A stretch of DNA of 64,000 nt, taken from Nemophila menziesii. Taxonomy: Eukaryota; Streptophyta; Magnoliopsida; Boraginales; Hydrophyllaceae. Within the stretch, counting starts at the first letter, position 1. Every line of letters starts with the position of its first letter. Below the pieces are notes generated by a model. The model was not told the DNA's origin. It saw only the letters and a list, made by a program, of their open reading frames with translations, and made no database searches. Of the stretch, positions 12,337-25,520 are shown in pieces. The translations under genes and the position numbers were made by a program. The stretch spans positions 8,247,840 to 8,311,839 of the forward strand of contig JARWIR010000011.1 in assembly GCA_029959085.1 (NCBI GenBank), in the 5' to 3' direction.

Positions 12337-14959
12337 TTGTTTTTTGTCTCCTTATAGGTTTCTCCAAAATTGCTTCAAATTTTTTTGTTTATCACTGATA
12401 TAGTATGTTATGATGCGACTATTAATTGAGCATCACTTTGATTATTCAGGTTATTACTCGGTGTATTGATCTTATATTTTTCACTTGCAGATGGAAATAA
12501 AATATTTTTATAAAAACGTTAGGGGTGTAAAGAGAATTCTGTAAAGTATAGGGGTTTTATGATGGCCATAATGCATTATTTGGTTTTCTTGCAGTTCAAA
12601 CCTTGGAAAATTCAATTCCAGCACCTCCTTCACACTTTAAGCTGTAAGATGATAATTAAGTTGGAAGTTCATTGAAAAATTATCTATCATAGTTGGTGTA
12701 AATTTACATAATGGTCGTTTATTTTTTTACTACTTTTCTAAAAAAACATCATCAAATAAAAACGAAATTGAGAAATAAATTAAATTAGTATATGCTTCTA
12801 TACCATTGGTCCCCGTTTCTCCAAGCCGTCACATTCGTTTCGGTATGTGTATTATATACCATTTTTTCTTTATTGTAATTTATTTAGAATGTTGGATTGC
12901 CTAAATAGAGTAGTGGTCTAACAAGGAATAGAATTGAAGATTAAGTAATTAATTTTTCACTCAATTCTTCATATTACTTAGTTTCAAGAGCATAATATGA
13001 CGTGTTGGATAAACCGTTAAAAGAAAATGTTGTGTGAGTAACTGAGTTAAAAGGTCTTATTTTGAACAAGTTGGAGATTCCCTAATCTAAATATTACAAA
13101 CTTTATTTCAGTATGTATCTTTTGTACAAATCTACTATTACTTAGTGTGTTTTCTCCACATTTTTTTGAGGAGTTTAAGATGTCAAGAGATGATGCAAGA
13201 GAATAATTAGTTTAGGGACCATGCTGGACTTAAACGTGGCAAAAATTCTCTCAGGCTCTCTAGTGGTAACTGAGCATTACAAAAAACAGACATGTTAACA
13301 CCCGAGATGGTAACAATGCTAAAATAAAAATATTAGCAGTTAAATGTTGTCAATAACTAAATCTTTAAAAGAACCTCACAATGAAAATCTCCAACTACAA
13401 TGGAACTAGGAAACTCAAAACCAACAAACAGATTAAAACTACCAAAGACCCATCCACTAAACCAAAATAATATTTTGGTAAACCGAAGTCAAAACAACGC
13501 TAGTTATTTCAGAAACATAAAATCCTACATAAGCACACAATCTAAAAAAATCGAAGTGATTTTATCCACCAAATAAATCAAAGCTGACAAGCATCCATCA
13601 ATTAACCCACAAAATTGACCTTAGAAACCAAAACTGAAAAAGAAACACAAGAAATTCACTTAACAAATTATTTAACTAATAAAGCCCACAACAATTTTAA
13701 ACTGTTACACATGCATAAAATCCAGTAAAAATACACACAACTCATTTAAAACCCACACCCGACCAATTAAGAAAACATGCAACCTATTTTAAAAAATAGA
13801 AAATTCATTAAAAAATACAAACCCATTAAGAAGTAGCTCATAGGAGAAAGCACTACTAAAACCTTGAAGGTCACCCAAAACTAATTCTTAAAACATTAGA
13901 CTACTTGTTCACATTAGTCCGAGATATTCTACTTGTTCAAATAAAAATTAAAAATTTTTGGATCATCATCCCCAAAAACAACTAAATAAGTTCTTTGAAA
14001 GATGACTGGCCCTCCTCAAACCCATATATATCGTCAATCTACAAGTATAAGTTCACTCTTTACATTTTTCTTCTCTATCTACACATAAAACATAAACTAA
14101 TAGTTAAGTGAATAAAAAATAGTAATTTTTCTAATTAATTATTATACATTAAGTGTTTTGTATATATATTTTTTCAATTCTATCAGGATTATTTAATACA
14201 TATAATTGAGTAATATCTTGATGTTTAATATTTAAAAAAATTATGATAGGCTATGCTTTGAAAAAATGATGTTTCGAGACTAGGGATTGGTTGATTTTTC
14301 TAGACCTCTGAAGTTTCTTTACATGTATCAAAACATAAACAACATGTACAATGATGTTTAGCTAACCAAATAATCAACACTGTTTTACATTCAAACAAAA
14401 TAGTATATCAGCATAGAGGTAGACCAAATTCAAACTAATTAGTTTTATATTTTTCACATTATGTACACATGTCTATTTTTCACTTTTAATTAATTAAGAT
14501 ATAGTGTAATGCCATATCAAGATACCTAATAAAATGATAAGCTCATTAGCCATGACATTTTAGTCAAATTCATTTCATTCTCACTTGTCATGATAAGACT
14601 TACTTGACACATATTAAGATAAAAATAAATTTGAGTTTTAACGAGATAATTTAGTTTTGAAAGTATGTAAGTTTGTTAAGTCTCACTAATTAGGATTTTC
14701 AAAGAGTTGTGTCAATCAACTTTTATAAATGCATATCGGCATAATGTAGCTACTAAATATTTCATATCATAATTCATAAGAGAATAAATTTAGAGATATC
14801 TTTATTTATTAATTTCTATGTTTTTTATGGTGATACAAGCATTTTAATAAGTGTATATAAAGAAATTTATTGTTTTAATGCTCCGTGATGAAATTTTACT
14901 GTTTTGGTACTTGTTACCATAAGATATTCGCTTATGATTTTATTATTTTCTTTTTTCTA

Positions 14960-15540
14960 GATAGAAAATGAATGTCCAATACTTTGATGGTGGTGGAACT
15001 AACAGTGGTCCTTATTGGACTCAAGGACTGAATTGTTGAAGTAGCTATTATCAATTCGTTGATTGTGGTAAGATGAAGGAATACAATCCTCAATAATTGG
15101 TTATAAATATTGCGTCAAAGTTGGAGAGACGGAAAATAATAGAGGCTATGCAATAACAAAATAGTAAACTTCTGGACTTTCTATTCAAGCCAACCAAAAT
15201 AGTTGTCATGAGAAAACAGATGGTCCTCATAAAACATGACTCGTGAGGCAACACTTGAGGCAAATATATGCTATTTAAAGAAAAAAAATGAGAGGATGCA
15301 AGTACATTTGGTGAAACTTTGCATTTTACTTTATTTGGTTAGAGATTGTCACCTTAGAGGTGACTCGAGATTTTATGTTTCTTCTCATTTAACTGATTCT
15401 CTATATAACTTATTCTGTTACTTATTTTGTACATTTTGACAGTTTAATCCTTTGTTTAAAGGTCTTGGACCATATCTTCCATCTCAAGAAAAAGGCCGTC
15501 ATGCATAGCATTTCAACAAAGGAGGACATATCGTGTAATT
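14960..15540 (+). pseudogene. Unrecognised two-exon gene-like remnant at unit end (U1)
   Basis: After a TTTTTTCTAG acceptor, the frame reads HFDGGGTNSGPYWTQGL-like residues (here QYFDGGGTNSGPYWTQGL). It continues through stops to SKLERR..EAM, LLDFLFKPTKI and EANICYLKKKNE. A second block after AG at about 15461 reads GLGPYLPSQ, then HFNKGGHIV and a stop. The same pair occurs in U3 (36425-36967) and U4 (50883-51460). U2 keeps only the first part. The periodic open stretches suggest a captured gene fragment, but I do not recognise the family. Confidence 0.4.
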
Positions 15541-16175
15541 CACTTGTTTAGTCTAAACCCCTCTAATCTAATAATAGTATGCTTGTTTACCATACTTTAC
15601 AAACACGGGAAAGAGTGTGTAGTCATACTTCTTTATATGATTTTTATGGATTGATTACAAAATGTTAAATTTAATCTTTTATGTTTTTCTTGATGTACAT
15701 CTGCCCATTTTTATTTCCATTTAGATGAATATTTAACATGCTAATCATATATGCTTGCCATGTAATGATTTTATATTTTTTAAAATTTAAATTATAATTT
15801 TGACTAACGTTATATTAATGAATATATTTTAACCACACTTTAAAATTTTTCTATATACTTATATGTTTTGATTTATCAAATTTAAAAAAAAATAGTAATT
15901 CATTTTTAATTTTCACCTCCACTAACTAATTACATAGATTGTAATAAAAATAACAAACTGCAAACATCCACACGTTGCATCATAGGAGAAGATGAAAAAA
16001 AGTAACTATAAAACTAAATCAATACCGACAAAAAAGAAAAATCACACATATCAGTAAACTATATAAAATTCATCTACATTCAAAAAAAACTTTCATATGG
16101 ATGAATAAGTATAACCAAACAACTCCAAGCTAAAAAAAATGAATAAACAAAAAGAAAATTTGAAAGCACAGCAGA

Positions 16176-16189
16176 TTCGAAGGTAAGTT
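16176..16189. repeat. LINE target-site duplication, left copy
   Basis: TTCGAAGGTAAGTT here matches 22398-22411 exactly (14 bp) on the other side of the LINE. The duplicated target is the exon/donor junction of the candidate first exon, so the insertion separated that exon from the rest of the unit. Confidence 0.9.
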
Positions 16190-16288
16190 TTTTTTTTATC
16201 AAACCTACAATTTTATATTCACAAAATGACAAGTACAAATCAAACCCCTACTTGTTTTTTACTCAAAAACAAGCATGGCTAGGAAAAC

Positions 16289-16435
16289 AAACCCTATACA
16301 ACATTTACTAGAAAGTAAACCTATCAACTTGCAAGACAACCTATACAACCATTGCTAGAAAAATAAATCAAAGTAGAAGCACCCTATACAACTATTGCTA
16401 GGAAATTAAACCCTATACAACAATTGCTAAAGTCT
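16289..16435 (-). repeat. Minisatellite-like repeats in LINE 3' UTR
   Basis: Four imperfect copies of a CCTATACAACNATTGCTAG-type string, spaced about 30-60 bp apart, lie between the last coding block and the poly-A tail of the LINE. Confidence 0.7.
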
Positions 16436-16508
16436 TATACTAGGTCCAAGCTCCAAGCTATCTTCCTTGATCTTCTTGTTCTCCTCCCTTGAGTACTCCA
16501 TGTAGCTT

Positions 16509-19500
16509 CTATAATGCTATCAATCTCATATTCTCAACACTCCTTTTAAATAACTTTCTATTCCAAAGTGTGTATTGAACATCTTTCACAACTATTTTCA
16601 CAATATGCTCATATTTAGGATCCATCTTCTTAAACTCTTTTTTATTCCTCACATCCCAAATACAATAAAGAAAGCTAAGCAAAGTAATGTTTGATATGGT
16701 ATCTTTTAAGGTGTTACTATCAGACTTAAGCATAAAATCAAGCCTTTCCTCCCAAGTATTACCCGAGTTGTGTCAATTATGAAGAGCACAAATCTTCTTC
16801 CAAGCCAAAGTAGTGAATTTGCAATTCACAAATAAGTGATCCCTAGATTCATGTTCTTCAAAGCAAAGGTATCACATCTTGTCTACTTCCATTCCCCACT
16901 TCCTAAGCCTATCTTTAGTGCTTAATCTATCCTTACAAATTAACCAAGCATAAAACTTGTGCTTTGGCATACTCCATTTATGCCACACCACACTATACCA
17001 TTATGTTTTCTCATTAGGACCCCTTAGGTCATACATAACATCCGAGGTCCTAAAGCCTTTATCTCGCCATCTTATAGTGTCATGCTTATCATTAAGCACC
17101 ATATCTTTTACCACCTCATACACCTTGTTAAACCTAAGTGGAAATCTCCACCTCTTCCCCACATAATAGTCCATCACCTTTTTGTTAATATTATAATTAC
17201 GCAAAGAAATAGCATCCTTTTGTTCACAAATATAACATACACACTTTCCTTTTATCCATCTATCATCTAACATATAGGTTCTCTTTCCATTTCCAATATC
17301 ATGTATAATATATTTAAAATCAAGGTACCTCACATTTAGCACAGCTCTCCATGTCCAAGGAAGTTTATTATCATATGTAATGCTTCATATACTCTTGTTC
17401 CATAGCCAATTCGAGTAGACCCATTGAGACCAAATATTATCTTAATATCCATACATTCTCTAAAAAGGTTTAATAATAGCAACTTGATTAATATGGAGAA
17501 GATTAGGTATGCCTAGTCCTCCATTTTCTTTACTTTGACATAATTCTTTCCAAGCCACTTTAGCACCATGAAAATCATAAGTATTACCCTTCCAAAGAAA
17601 CCTACTCAAGAGTGATTCTATCTCATGAATAACTCCCATTGGAAGGATCATTACATTACACCAATATCTAGATTTACTTTGCAAAACACTCTTGATTAAA
17701 TGAAGCCTTCCAGCAAATGTAAGAAATCTATGCATCCACCCTTCAACACTTCCAACTATATTATTAATAAGGGTAGCACACATTAAGCTATTAGGGCCTT
17801 TTGTAGTTAAAGGAGCCCCAAGATATCTAACATGAAGTTTACCCTTCTTAACATTGATAATACTACTCAAATCATCATGAAGGTCTTTGTTACAACCTCC
17901 CATATATAGCTCTCTCTTTTCAGAATTATTTTAAGGCCAGAAAGTCTAGAGAAGAGATCAAGGCCTTGTTTAAGTCTCATAGCCGAGTCTTTATCACCAT
18001 TAAAGAAAACTAAACAATCATCAACAAATATAAGGTGGTTCAGATCCATTCTAGCACAATTAGGGTGATACGTAAAAGCTTTATTATTTGCCACTTTCTT
18101 AAGAATAGAAGAGAAACCTTGCATACATATAACAAATAGATAATGAGATAAAGGATCACATTGTCTTAATCCTCTTTCTCCTTTGAAATAACCACACACA
18201 CTCCATTTAATGCACAAAGAGAACATAGGTGTTGAAATACACATCTTGATCCAAGATATAAGCTTTTTATTAAATCACATAGTTTGAATTAGTTGGAAAA
18301 GGTACCTCCAATTAATTGTATAAAAAGCCTTTTGAAGATCAATATTTAATGTACATCTTGGACTCAAGTCCTTCCTATCATAATCTGCCACAACAGTTTG
18401 AGCAACCAATATATTGTCCGAAATACTTCCTTCTCCCACAAAAGCAGCTTGATTTTTAGATATAAGCTCCTCAAGGCTTTTCTTCATCCTACTAGCAATT
18501 ATTTTAGATATAGCTTTATAGAGGATATTACAACAAGAAATGGGCCTAAAACTCTTCACTGAAGTGGGGTTTTTAACCTTGGGAATAAGAACAAGATTAG
18601 TAGCATTAATTTGCTTCAAGATTTGTCTATTCTTGAAAGTTTCCTTTATAGCATACAAACATCATCCCCAATAATATTCCAAGTAGCTTTGAATAAATCA
18701 CTATTCAAACAATCTGGACCTGGAGCTTTTGAGATATCAATAGAGAAAATAGCTTCTTTAATCTCCTTACTATTAATGTCTTTCACCATTTCTTTTGCTT
18801 CTTCCTTAGTGATAGCTTTATCAACAAGCTTGTTTAAACAACTAGAGCTAACACTTTCTTCATAAACATCCTTAGTACCAATTAAGCTAGTGTAGTACTT
18901 GATAAATTCATCATTAATAGCCTCATCTTCAACAACAATGTCACCATTTTCAGTCACAATAGAGGCAACTCGGTTTTGAGTGATTCTTGCCTTGATGCTC
19001 TTATGATAAAGGGTAGTGCTACAATCACCCTTTTGAGCCCAAGTAATTCCAGATTTTTGCTTTAAGATCTCCTCTTGAATATTAAGAAGATGCATAAGTT
19101 TATCTCTTAGCTCCTTCTCAATGATGAGCATAGATTGATCACCATTCATAAGATTTGTTTGTACCTTCTCAAGCTCCTCTTTGAGCTCCATTATTTCTTT
19201 AGTAGAGTGATGAAAATATTTCCTATTGAAGATCTTCAAATATTTCTTTACTTCCTTCAATTTATTCACCACTTCATACATCATACTCCCTTTAACTTCA
19301 TATTTCCACACCTTTTCAATCAAAGGTAGAAACTCATCATGATCAATCCAAACATTAAAAAATTTAAATGATGAAGGTTTAGTATTTGAACTCCCCTGAA
19401 TTTTGAGGATAAGAATAGAGTGATCTGAAATTCCAGGAGCTTCAATCATCAAATGAGACTTGAAACAAGTGAACCAAGTATCATTTATAAAAAAATTGTC

Positions 19501-20120
19501 AATTTTACTAGATATAAACCCTTCTATTCTTCTATTAGTCCAAGTGTAATAATATCCTTGGTTAGGATGTTCAACCATCCCATTATCATTAATACAATCC
19601 ACAAATTCATGAGAACTCTTATGAAGGCTAGTGCAACCCATTCTTTCATCAACTTTAGTAATTTCATTATAATCCCCACACCAAATACAAGGAGAGTCCC
19701 CATTATTAACCATCCATTCACCAAGTGTTTCCCAAAGAAGCACCCTTTTATCATCATCATTTTCTGCATACCATCACACAATTAAATGTTTTCTTATTAT
19801 ATTTATCATGTATATCAAGGAAGATGGCTTTGCTAGTTGAATTAAGACACTTTACATCCAAAACATTCTTATCCACTTTACACATATTCTCCCTCTTTCA
19901 TCCTTATCATGATTAGTTATAGTATCCCAATTGCTCGAATAAGTATTGTGAAACTTATTGTAGCTTTGTAGAGTCATTTTAGTCTCCAATAAACCAACTA
20001 GATCAACTTTTTTATCTTGTATAACATGAATAACTTCTTTTTGTTTGAGGCTTTGATTCAAACTCTTACATTCCAAGAGAGAGTTATCATTTAAATCGGT
20101 AGGTTCTCCTTCACTATGGG
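16509..20120 (-). pseudogene. LINE ORF2 region: endonuclease, reverse transcriptase, zf-RVT
   Basis: The endonuclease begins in the same frame as the end of the ORF1 region (SLNQSLKQKEV..., VDLVGLLETKM near 20080-19970). It shows GDYNE (19663-19677) and the catalytic SDHS (about 19418-19429). The reverse transcriptase starts at KAPGPD (about 18725) and has LIPKVKNP, FRPISCCN, IDLQKAF (usual form IDLRKAYD), GLRQCDPLS (about 18140-18172) and the active site FVDD (about 18018-18028). Downstream are VRYLGAPL, GRLHLIKSVL and VAWKELCQSKENGGLGIP, then a zf-RVT-like region (about 16975-16770) and a C-terminal block to 16509. QCDP for QGDP and several frameshifts indicate loss of activity. Confidence 0.88.
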
Positions 20121-21741
20121 TACTTCCCACAAACCTATTCAAAGCCTTTTCAAGGTTTTCATTAGCCATATTTAAAGCACAAAATGAGTTACTTAACCCC
20201 CCTTCAAAAATATTAGAATTATAAGCACTTCCCCTAGGTGTACTAGGGGTATTTTCTTTCCCCTTTGCATTACTACTTACCACACTTTGAGATGGAGTTG
20301 TAGGCGTATTTTTGGTGTTAGGAATCTGAACTTCATCATCCTTATTCTCTTTTTTCTTTCTTTGCACTACCCTCCATTCTTCAACTCTCTTTTGAACTTT
20401 GTATTGGTTTGGTTGGTGATTAGCTTGGTTTGGGTTAGGTTGGTGGTTTACTTGGTTTGGTTTAGATTGGTTGTAGGCTTGGTTTTGTTTAGGTCTAGGC
20501 TCTCTCCTTCCTTGACTACAATTAATCTCCTTATGCCCCAAAGCCTTGAATTAGAACATCTTGGAGGTAACCACTCATAGTAAGCCTCCACCACATGAAT
20601 CTCATCCTCCTCAAGATCAACCATCACCCTTTTAACTAGCTCCTTTGTCATATCTACTTCAACACATACTCTAGCAAAGCTTAGCCTATTTTTTGTCTTA
20701 GTAATAGGGTCCATTTGGAGTGTAATACCCAATGCACTACTAATGTAGCTTAACCCATCAATAGTCCATAATTGTAATCGTACCTTTCTCAATTTAACCC
20801 ATAGTGGAACCTTAGTCAAATCAAGCTTATCAAATTTCATGTTAGGTTCCCACTTTCTCAAAATCATAATTCTACCATTAACATGACAAACTTGCTCTAG
20901 TATATTGTTACATTCTTGCTCACCTTTGAATTTGAATAGAACACTTCCATATCGGTACGCTTTATTTCAACTTGACCACAATTTCTCCATTGAGCATTAA
21001 CCATACTTCTAACCATGTGATATTCAGGAGCTTCTCCGAAGAATTGTCCAACTAAGCAATTATCCCACTCCTCAACTCCACTCTTCACTATATCTCTAGG
21101 TGGTTTAACCATGAGCTTATCTTATACTTGACTAGGAGCATAGTATTATAGCTTCAAATCTTGATCACTTTTCTTGAATAATTCTGTCCATTTACCTTGC
21201 TTCCCATTGTTTTCCTCAATAATTTCTACCTCAGATCCATCCTCATCCTCCACACTTTGACCTTGTGCTACTCCCAAGAGGGTACTTTCACTAGGTGGAG
21301 AAATTATCCCAATTCCTGCACCTAAAGTGGAGTAATCCTCCTTGTGACTCACACTCAAGCTATTCTCAAGAGGATAGGAGCCTCACCCTCAATTAGGACA
21401 CCATCTTGGCCATTCATCCCCTCAACCATTGTACACTCAATGATTTGAGTAGCTTGGATACTTTCACTGGAGCTAAGTAAGGTTAAATCAGCTAGTACAA
21501 TTTCTGTTCCTCTCTTGGAACTTTTATTAAACAGGTTATCAACACCTCTTGAAATACCTTCCTCCATACTGGAATCATACCCCACACCCTCCTCAGTAGC
21601 TTTATTCATCATATTAACTCGTTTTGCTGCTTGGATTACAGGGGTTGCAGGTATGTATTTCCCTTTTATAAGTGCTCTAGGTTCCTTTGTTTCAGAATTA
21701 CCCTTTGTTTCCTTGTTACCAAAATTCTTTCTCGGCGCCAT
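20120..21741 (-). pseudogene. LINE ORF1 region (DUF4283, zinc knuckle)
   Basis: ATG at 21741 (MAPRKNFGNKETKG) opens a polar N-terminal region. A frameshift near 21355 leads to a DUF4283-type nucleic-acid-binding segment (WDNCLVGQFFGEAP, about 21070). A further segment at 20867-20600 reads VPLWVKLRKV, ALGITLQMDPIT and FARVCVEVD. The zinc knuckle is degenerate and split by a frameshift at about 20520: PPRCSNS in one frame, GHKEINC in the next. A Pro/Asn/Gln-rich linker of NQ.N..NQ repeats follows (20480-20390). There is no stop between this linker and the endonuclease, so ORF1 and ORF2 may have been one polyprotein. Confidence 0.8.
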
Positions 21742-21749
21742 TGGATCAA

Positions 21750-22397
21750 GCTTGCAAATAGAAAATCAGTAAAAAAAGAATCACTTAAAACGGTGAAGAA
21801 TTCAGCAAGAAAACAGCAAAAAAGGGGCTCAACTCGGATATTGAAAGCACAGAAATCGGAATTGATTTTGCACAAATATAATTGTTGATTCGAGCATAGA
21901 ATTAAATGCAGATTCCCCCACTTTATTGCAATTATTACGTGATTATTACTAAATGATTACCCATTTTCCAACTTTATTTTCCAAACAAATCGGATTAATC
22001 AACTCCCCGTGCGTAAACCTCACGCCCACTTATCAAACGCGTTTCTTACACTCAACCTTCCTTACCTTCACAATCCGTCCTACTCAGCTTTCCACTATCT
22101 TCTAATTGATTTAATTTCCAGCTCCAATCAGATTGTACCAAAAGGGAATTAAAACCAATGAGATTAAAAAAAATAGGATATGAAGAATTTTCAACTCCGG
22201 TCAACTGTGGTCAAACCACCTGTCAATCGTCGGTCAAACTCCAACCATAGCATCAGAAAGTCATCGGTGATGGTGGGGTCAACTTTGGTCAACGGGAGTC
22301 AAATCTTAGTCAAACATTAACTAAAACTTCAAAACCCTAGAGACAAAAAGAAGAGAGAAGGGAGAGGATTGTGTGTTTTAGGTGTGTGTGTGTGTTT
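21750..22397 (-). promoter_or_regulatory. LINE 5' UTR
   Basis: About 650 bp lie between the ORF1 start codon and the element's 5' end. The segment is richer in G+C than its flanks, contains several GGTCAA/GTCAAAC repeats on the plus strand (22198-22312) and ends in a (GT)n tract at 22382-22396. Internal LINE promoters usually lie here, but I see no specific promoter motif. Confidence 0.5.
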
Positions 22398-22816
22398 TTC
22401 GAAGGTAAGTTAAAGATAGAAGATAAGTAAGGGTTTTGATTAGGATTATTAGATCAGGGTTGGATTTCAATTTTGTAATTGTGTAATTAAACATATAATT
22501 TAGGTGAATTTTTTTTATATTTTTATTTCTGAATGACAATGATTTGGAATATTGATACATTCAGTCCCATCAAGAATCAATTAAGCCTTCACTTCAATAC
22601 AAAGGCCTATATGTATCAATCATATTGTACCATACCATGAATAGAGACTGCGACGTGCTTAAAAACTTCACTTAGGTAAAATTATAGCACAAATAAATTT
22701 TAATTTCAAGTAATGGTATGACGTATATGTATACTGAAACTAAAAATAGAGATATGCCTGGAGCTACTGTGCAAATATTATGTCGCATAGCTACACATGA
22801 ATGCACTAATTAGGGG

Positions 22817-23611
22817 GTTATTAATTTATGATATATTTCTCAATTCATTCAAACTCAAAAACATAGCTCTTCCATTCTAAATGTAGTCTATTTTGAAGTT
22901 ATTGTATAAGAAATTTTAACACTCATTGTTAATTTTGAAAAAGCTTAATTGATTTTGAAGTATAGAAGAAATACAAATCATTATTGTCTGGTTCAAACTT
23001 AATTTTAGGCGCTTATATCTCAATATAGAAACAATGAAACAGATTAGGCTCTTGCTATGGAAATAGAAAAAATAATTATTGCAAACAACATTTTTGGTAA
23101 ATTGAGAGTTTACCTCATATGTCAATTGTACTTGTTTTGTAGAATTTTGAATTAGATTTTGCTAATTCACGAGTAATTACAATTAGATTTTTCCAATTCA
23201 CGAGTAATTACAATTTTCAATTTAGCCGCTCAACAATGATAGTAATTGCTCGTGAATTGGCAAAATCTAATTCAAAATTCTACAAAACAAGTACAATTGA
23301 CATATGAGTTAAACTCTCAATTTACCAAAAATGTTGTTTGCAATAATTATTTTTTCTATTTTCATAGCAAGAGCCTAATCATGTCTCATTGTTTCTATAT
23401 TGATATATAAGCGCCTAAAATTAAGTTTGAACCAACCGAGACAATAATGATTTGTATTTCTTCTATACTTCAAAATCAATTAAGCTTTTTCAAAATTAAC
23501 CATGAGTGTTAAATTTTCTTATACAATAGCTTTAAAATAGACTACATTTAGAAAGGAAGAGCTATGGTATTATGTTTGAATGATTTGAGAAATAGATCAG
23601 AAATTAATTAC
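22817..23611. repeat. Long inverted repeat (hairpin), U2, centre deleted
   Basis: The outer arms match those of U1 and U3 (base TTATTAATTT...AAATTAATTAC). The tip sequence and about 150-200 bp of each arm near it are missing, so the arms now meet at about 23218 and 23242. A duplicated CACGAGTAATTACAATT (about 23167 and 23200) lies at the deletion point. Confidence 0.75.
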
Positions 23612-23814
23612 CCGTGCAACACTATAAAAGGATCCTTTTGTTGAAACCAAGGTAAAATTGTAGAAAATGAAAACTTGATGCGCTATTTTTGAAGGAATGA
23701 AATGAATACACGCTTTTAATTTGGTATGTCCACTATCTCTTGATTTTTATTGGGCTTTTTGAACTTGAATACGCAATCATATTTTCTTAATGATATGACC
23801 CAAAATTGTTTACG

Positions 23815-24452
23815 GGTCTACTGAATGGAAAAGAGTCAAATTTAACACTTGAACTTTTAGAGACTATCCTAATTAGTGTGTTTACTAAAATCTAAAAGAC
23901 TCATGTTCCTGAAGATCAATGATGCCTCTACGCGTCTTTCATGTGGAGCTCTTGCTGGTTTATTCAGACAAACTATAATGTATCCTTTAGATGTTGTTAG
24001 TCGGCAAAGGTAGGTATGTTAATTCTTTAATTATTAACCTTTTAAGCATGATGACTTGTATAAATTTTGGATAATATGTCTCTTTGGTTAAGTTTGAGCA
24101 TTTTTTACCTTTGGCTAAAAGTGGGCTCTATTTCCGAAAGTCAATTGATGGCCTTGCTAATCTTATTCGTGGTGGAGACAAATATTTGTTGGACTGAGTA
24201 TTAATTACATTAAGGTAAAGAAGGGTGGAGACAAAAATTTGTTGGATTGAGTATTAATTACATTAAGGTAAAGGATCATAAGTATTAGAGATTGATTAAT
24301 TTTGGTGTTGTTTTTATAGTGTGAATAAAAGTAACATGTTTGTGCAGTTTTGGTTATAGATTGTTCCTTATGTGGCGATTAGATTTATAACATATCAAAT
24401 GATAATGTGTTGGCTCAATGTTTCTGCTAGGCAAATATCAAAGACAGTGAGT
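23815..24452 (+). pseudogene. Mitochondrial carrier gene fragment, three exons (U2)
   Basis: The first exon (about 23815-24009) ends in GALAGLFRQTIMYPLDVV-like residues with an intact GTAGGT donor, but lacks a good AG acceptor. The second (about 24093-24213) carries a garbled DGLANLIRGGDKYLLD stretch in place of the usual DQGWRQIF. The third (24360-24452) reads IVPYVAIRFITYQM. Exon order and the internal 51-bp duplication match the other units. Confidence 0.7.
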
Positions 24453-25409
24453 AATATTTGTAGCTGTTAGGATGTTAATTGTTTAGTTTCAATTAAGTAA
24501 TATTGGTAGGTGTTGACTTAATATTTATGAGTCATGGCTTGGACTTGATTTATGTAGGGAAAATGACTGTTCCATCACCACCCAAGAGTTCACTATTTCA
24601 CAAATGATCTTTGGTTCAATGGATGAGCTTTCTAGAGCTAGAGTTAAACGAGAATGATGAAATTTTTGCTTGATATCCATAAAAAAATTCTATCAGCGCT
24701 AAAGGAAAGAGTTTTTTGGCATGTGAAAGAGTTTTTTGGCATGTAATTTACTGTTAAAATCAAAGAATAACACTTAAAAATAAGAATTCGCCTAATATTT
24801 AACAAAATATTATCAACAGTGTAACTTTCAAGAAGGTCATGCCTTATTTTAATATTGTCTGGACAAGTTATGTCGTTAAAAAATTATGTTTTACCATTGC
24901 TTGGCCAAAGTCTTAGGACCATCATGTATTGTTCCTTTTCCAGCCAAAAGACGTATAGTAAACTACATAATCTGTTATTCATTAAACTGTTATCACATCA
25001 TTTGTTTCTGTAAGTGGAAAAACAACATATTTTCCATTATTAAAGGTTGATCTAGAATAGTTAAAATCAAAATCAGTTTCATTATTTGATCTACAGATAT
25101 CCACCTAATTGGAGGTCAACAATATTATATTCAAAGATGGGGAAGATGTTACCAATAAAGCTTATATTGGAGCTCCGTCACTTCCTATTTTTATATACGA
25201 TGTTCAAATTTGTTTAAATTTATAAGATTTTAGATGATAAACTGTGTGCGTGCAAATTCATGTGATTTGTGCAGAGTTTAAGGATCTGTGTGTAGAGTTT
25301 ACATGATACTTATTGTAAACTTAGAAAGTTCAACTCCAGTTCACCATATTATTACTGATTTATTATTTTTTCCATTGTTACAAGCTGTTAAATTAACAAT
25401 CTTTTTCAG

Positions 25410-25520
25410 CCAATGGATCCTGAAGGTGTTAAACAAGAATTACTAACATCTAAAATCTTTAAATGTAGATGGAGTTGTTGTAAATTGTTGGTGGGGTATA
25501 GTTGAAGGATGGACAACTCA
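25410..25520 (+). pseudogene. Beta-amylase exon fragment (U2)
   Basis: The best-kept amylase copy. CTTTTTCAG acceptor, [16 protein letters not shown], the shared frameshift, then [17 protein letters not shown]. Family: glycoside hydrolase 14. Only this exon is recognisable. Confidence 0.78.

Larger units (their letters stand above)
8195..15732 (+). repeat. Array unit U1
   Basis: This is the longest unit and the only one without a transposon insertion inside it. It holds a complete hairpin, a 497-bp internal duplication that doubles the first carrier exon, all three carrier exon remnants, the amylase exon remnant and both terminal exon-like blocks. Stretches between these blocks (for example 12350-14950) are AT-rich and contain no recognised gene. 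Confidence 0.75.
16190..22397 (-). mobile_element. Near full-length L1-clade LINE (non-LTR retrotransposon)
   Basis: The element is bounded by a 14-bp duplication, has a T-run at its left end (poly-A tail on the minus strand) and a (GT)n tract at its right, 5' end. On the minus strand it encodes an ORF1-type region with DUF4283 and zinc-knuckle features, an apurinic-type endonuclease, a reverse transcriptase and a C-terminal zf-RVT region. This is the plant L1/RIL order. The frame shifts at about 21355, 20890, 20520, 18650 and 17890, and there are further stops, so the copy is dead. At about 6.2 kb it is close to the usual full length, so 5' truncation was slight or absent. Confidence 0.92.
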
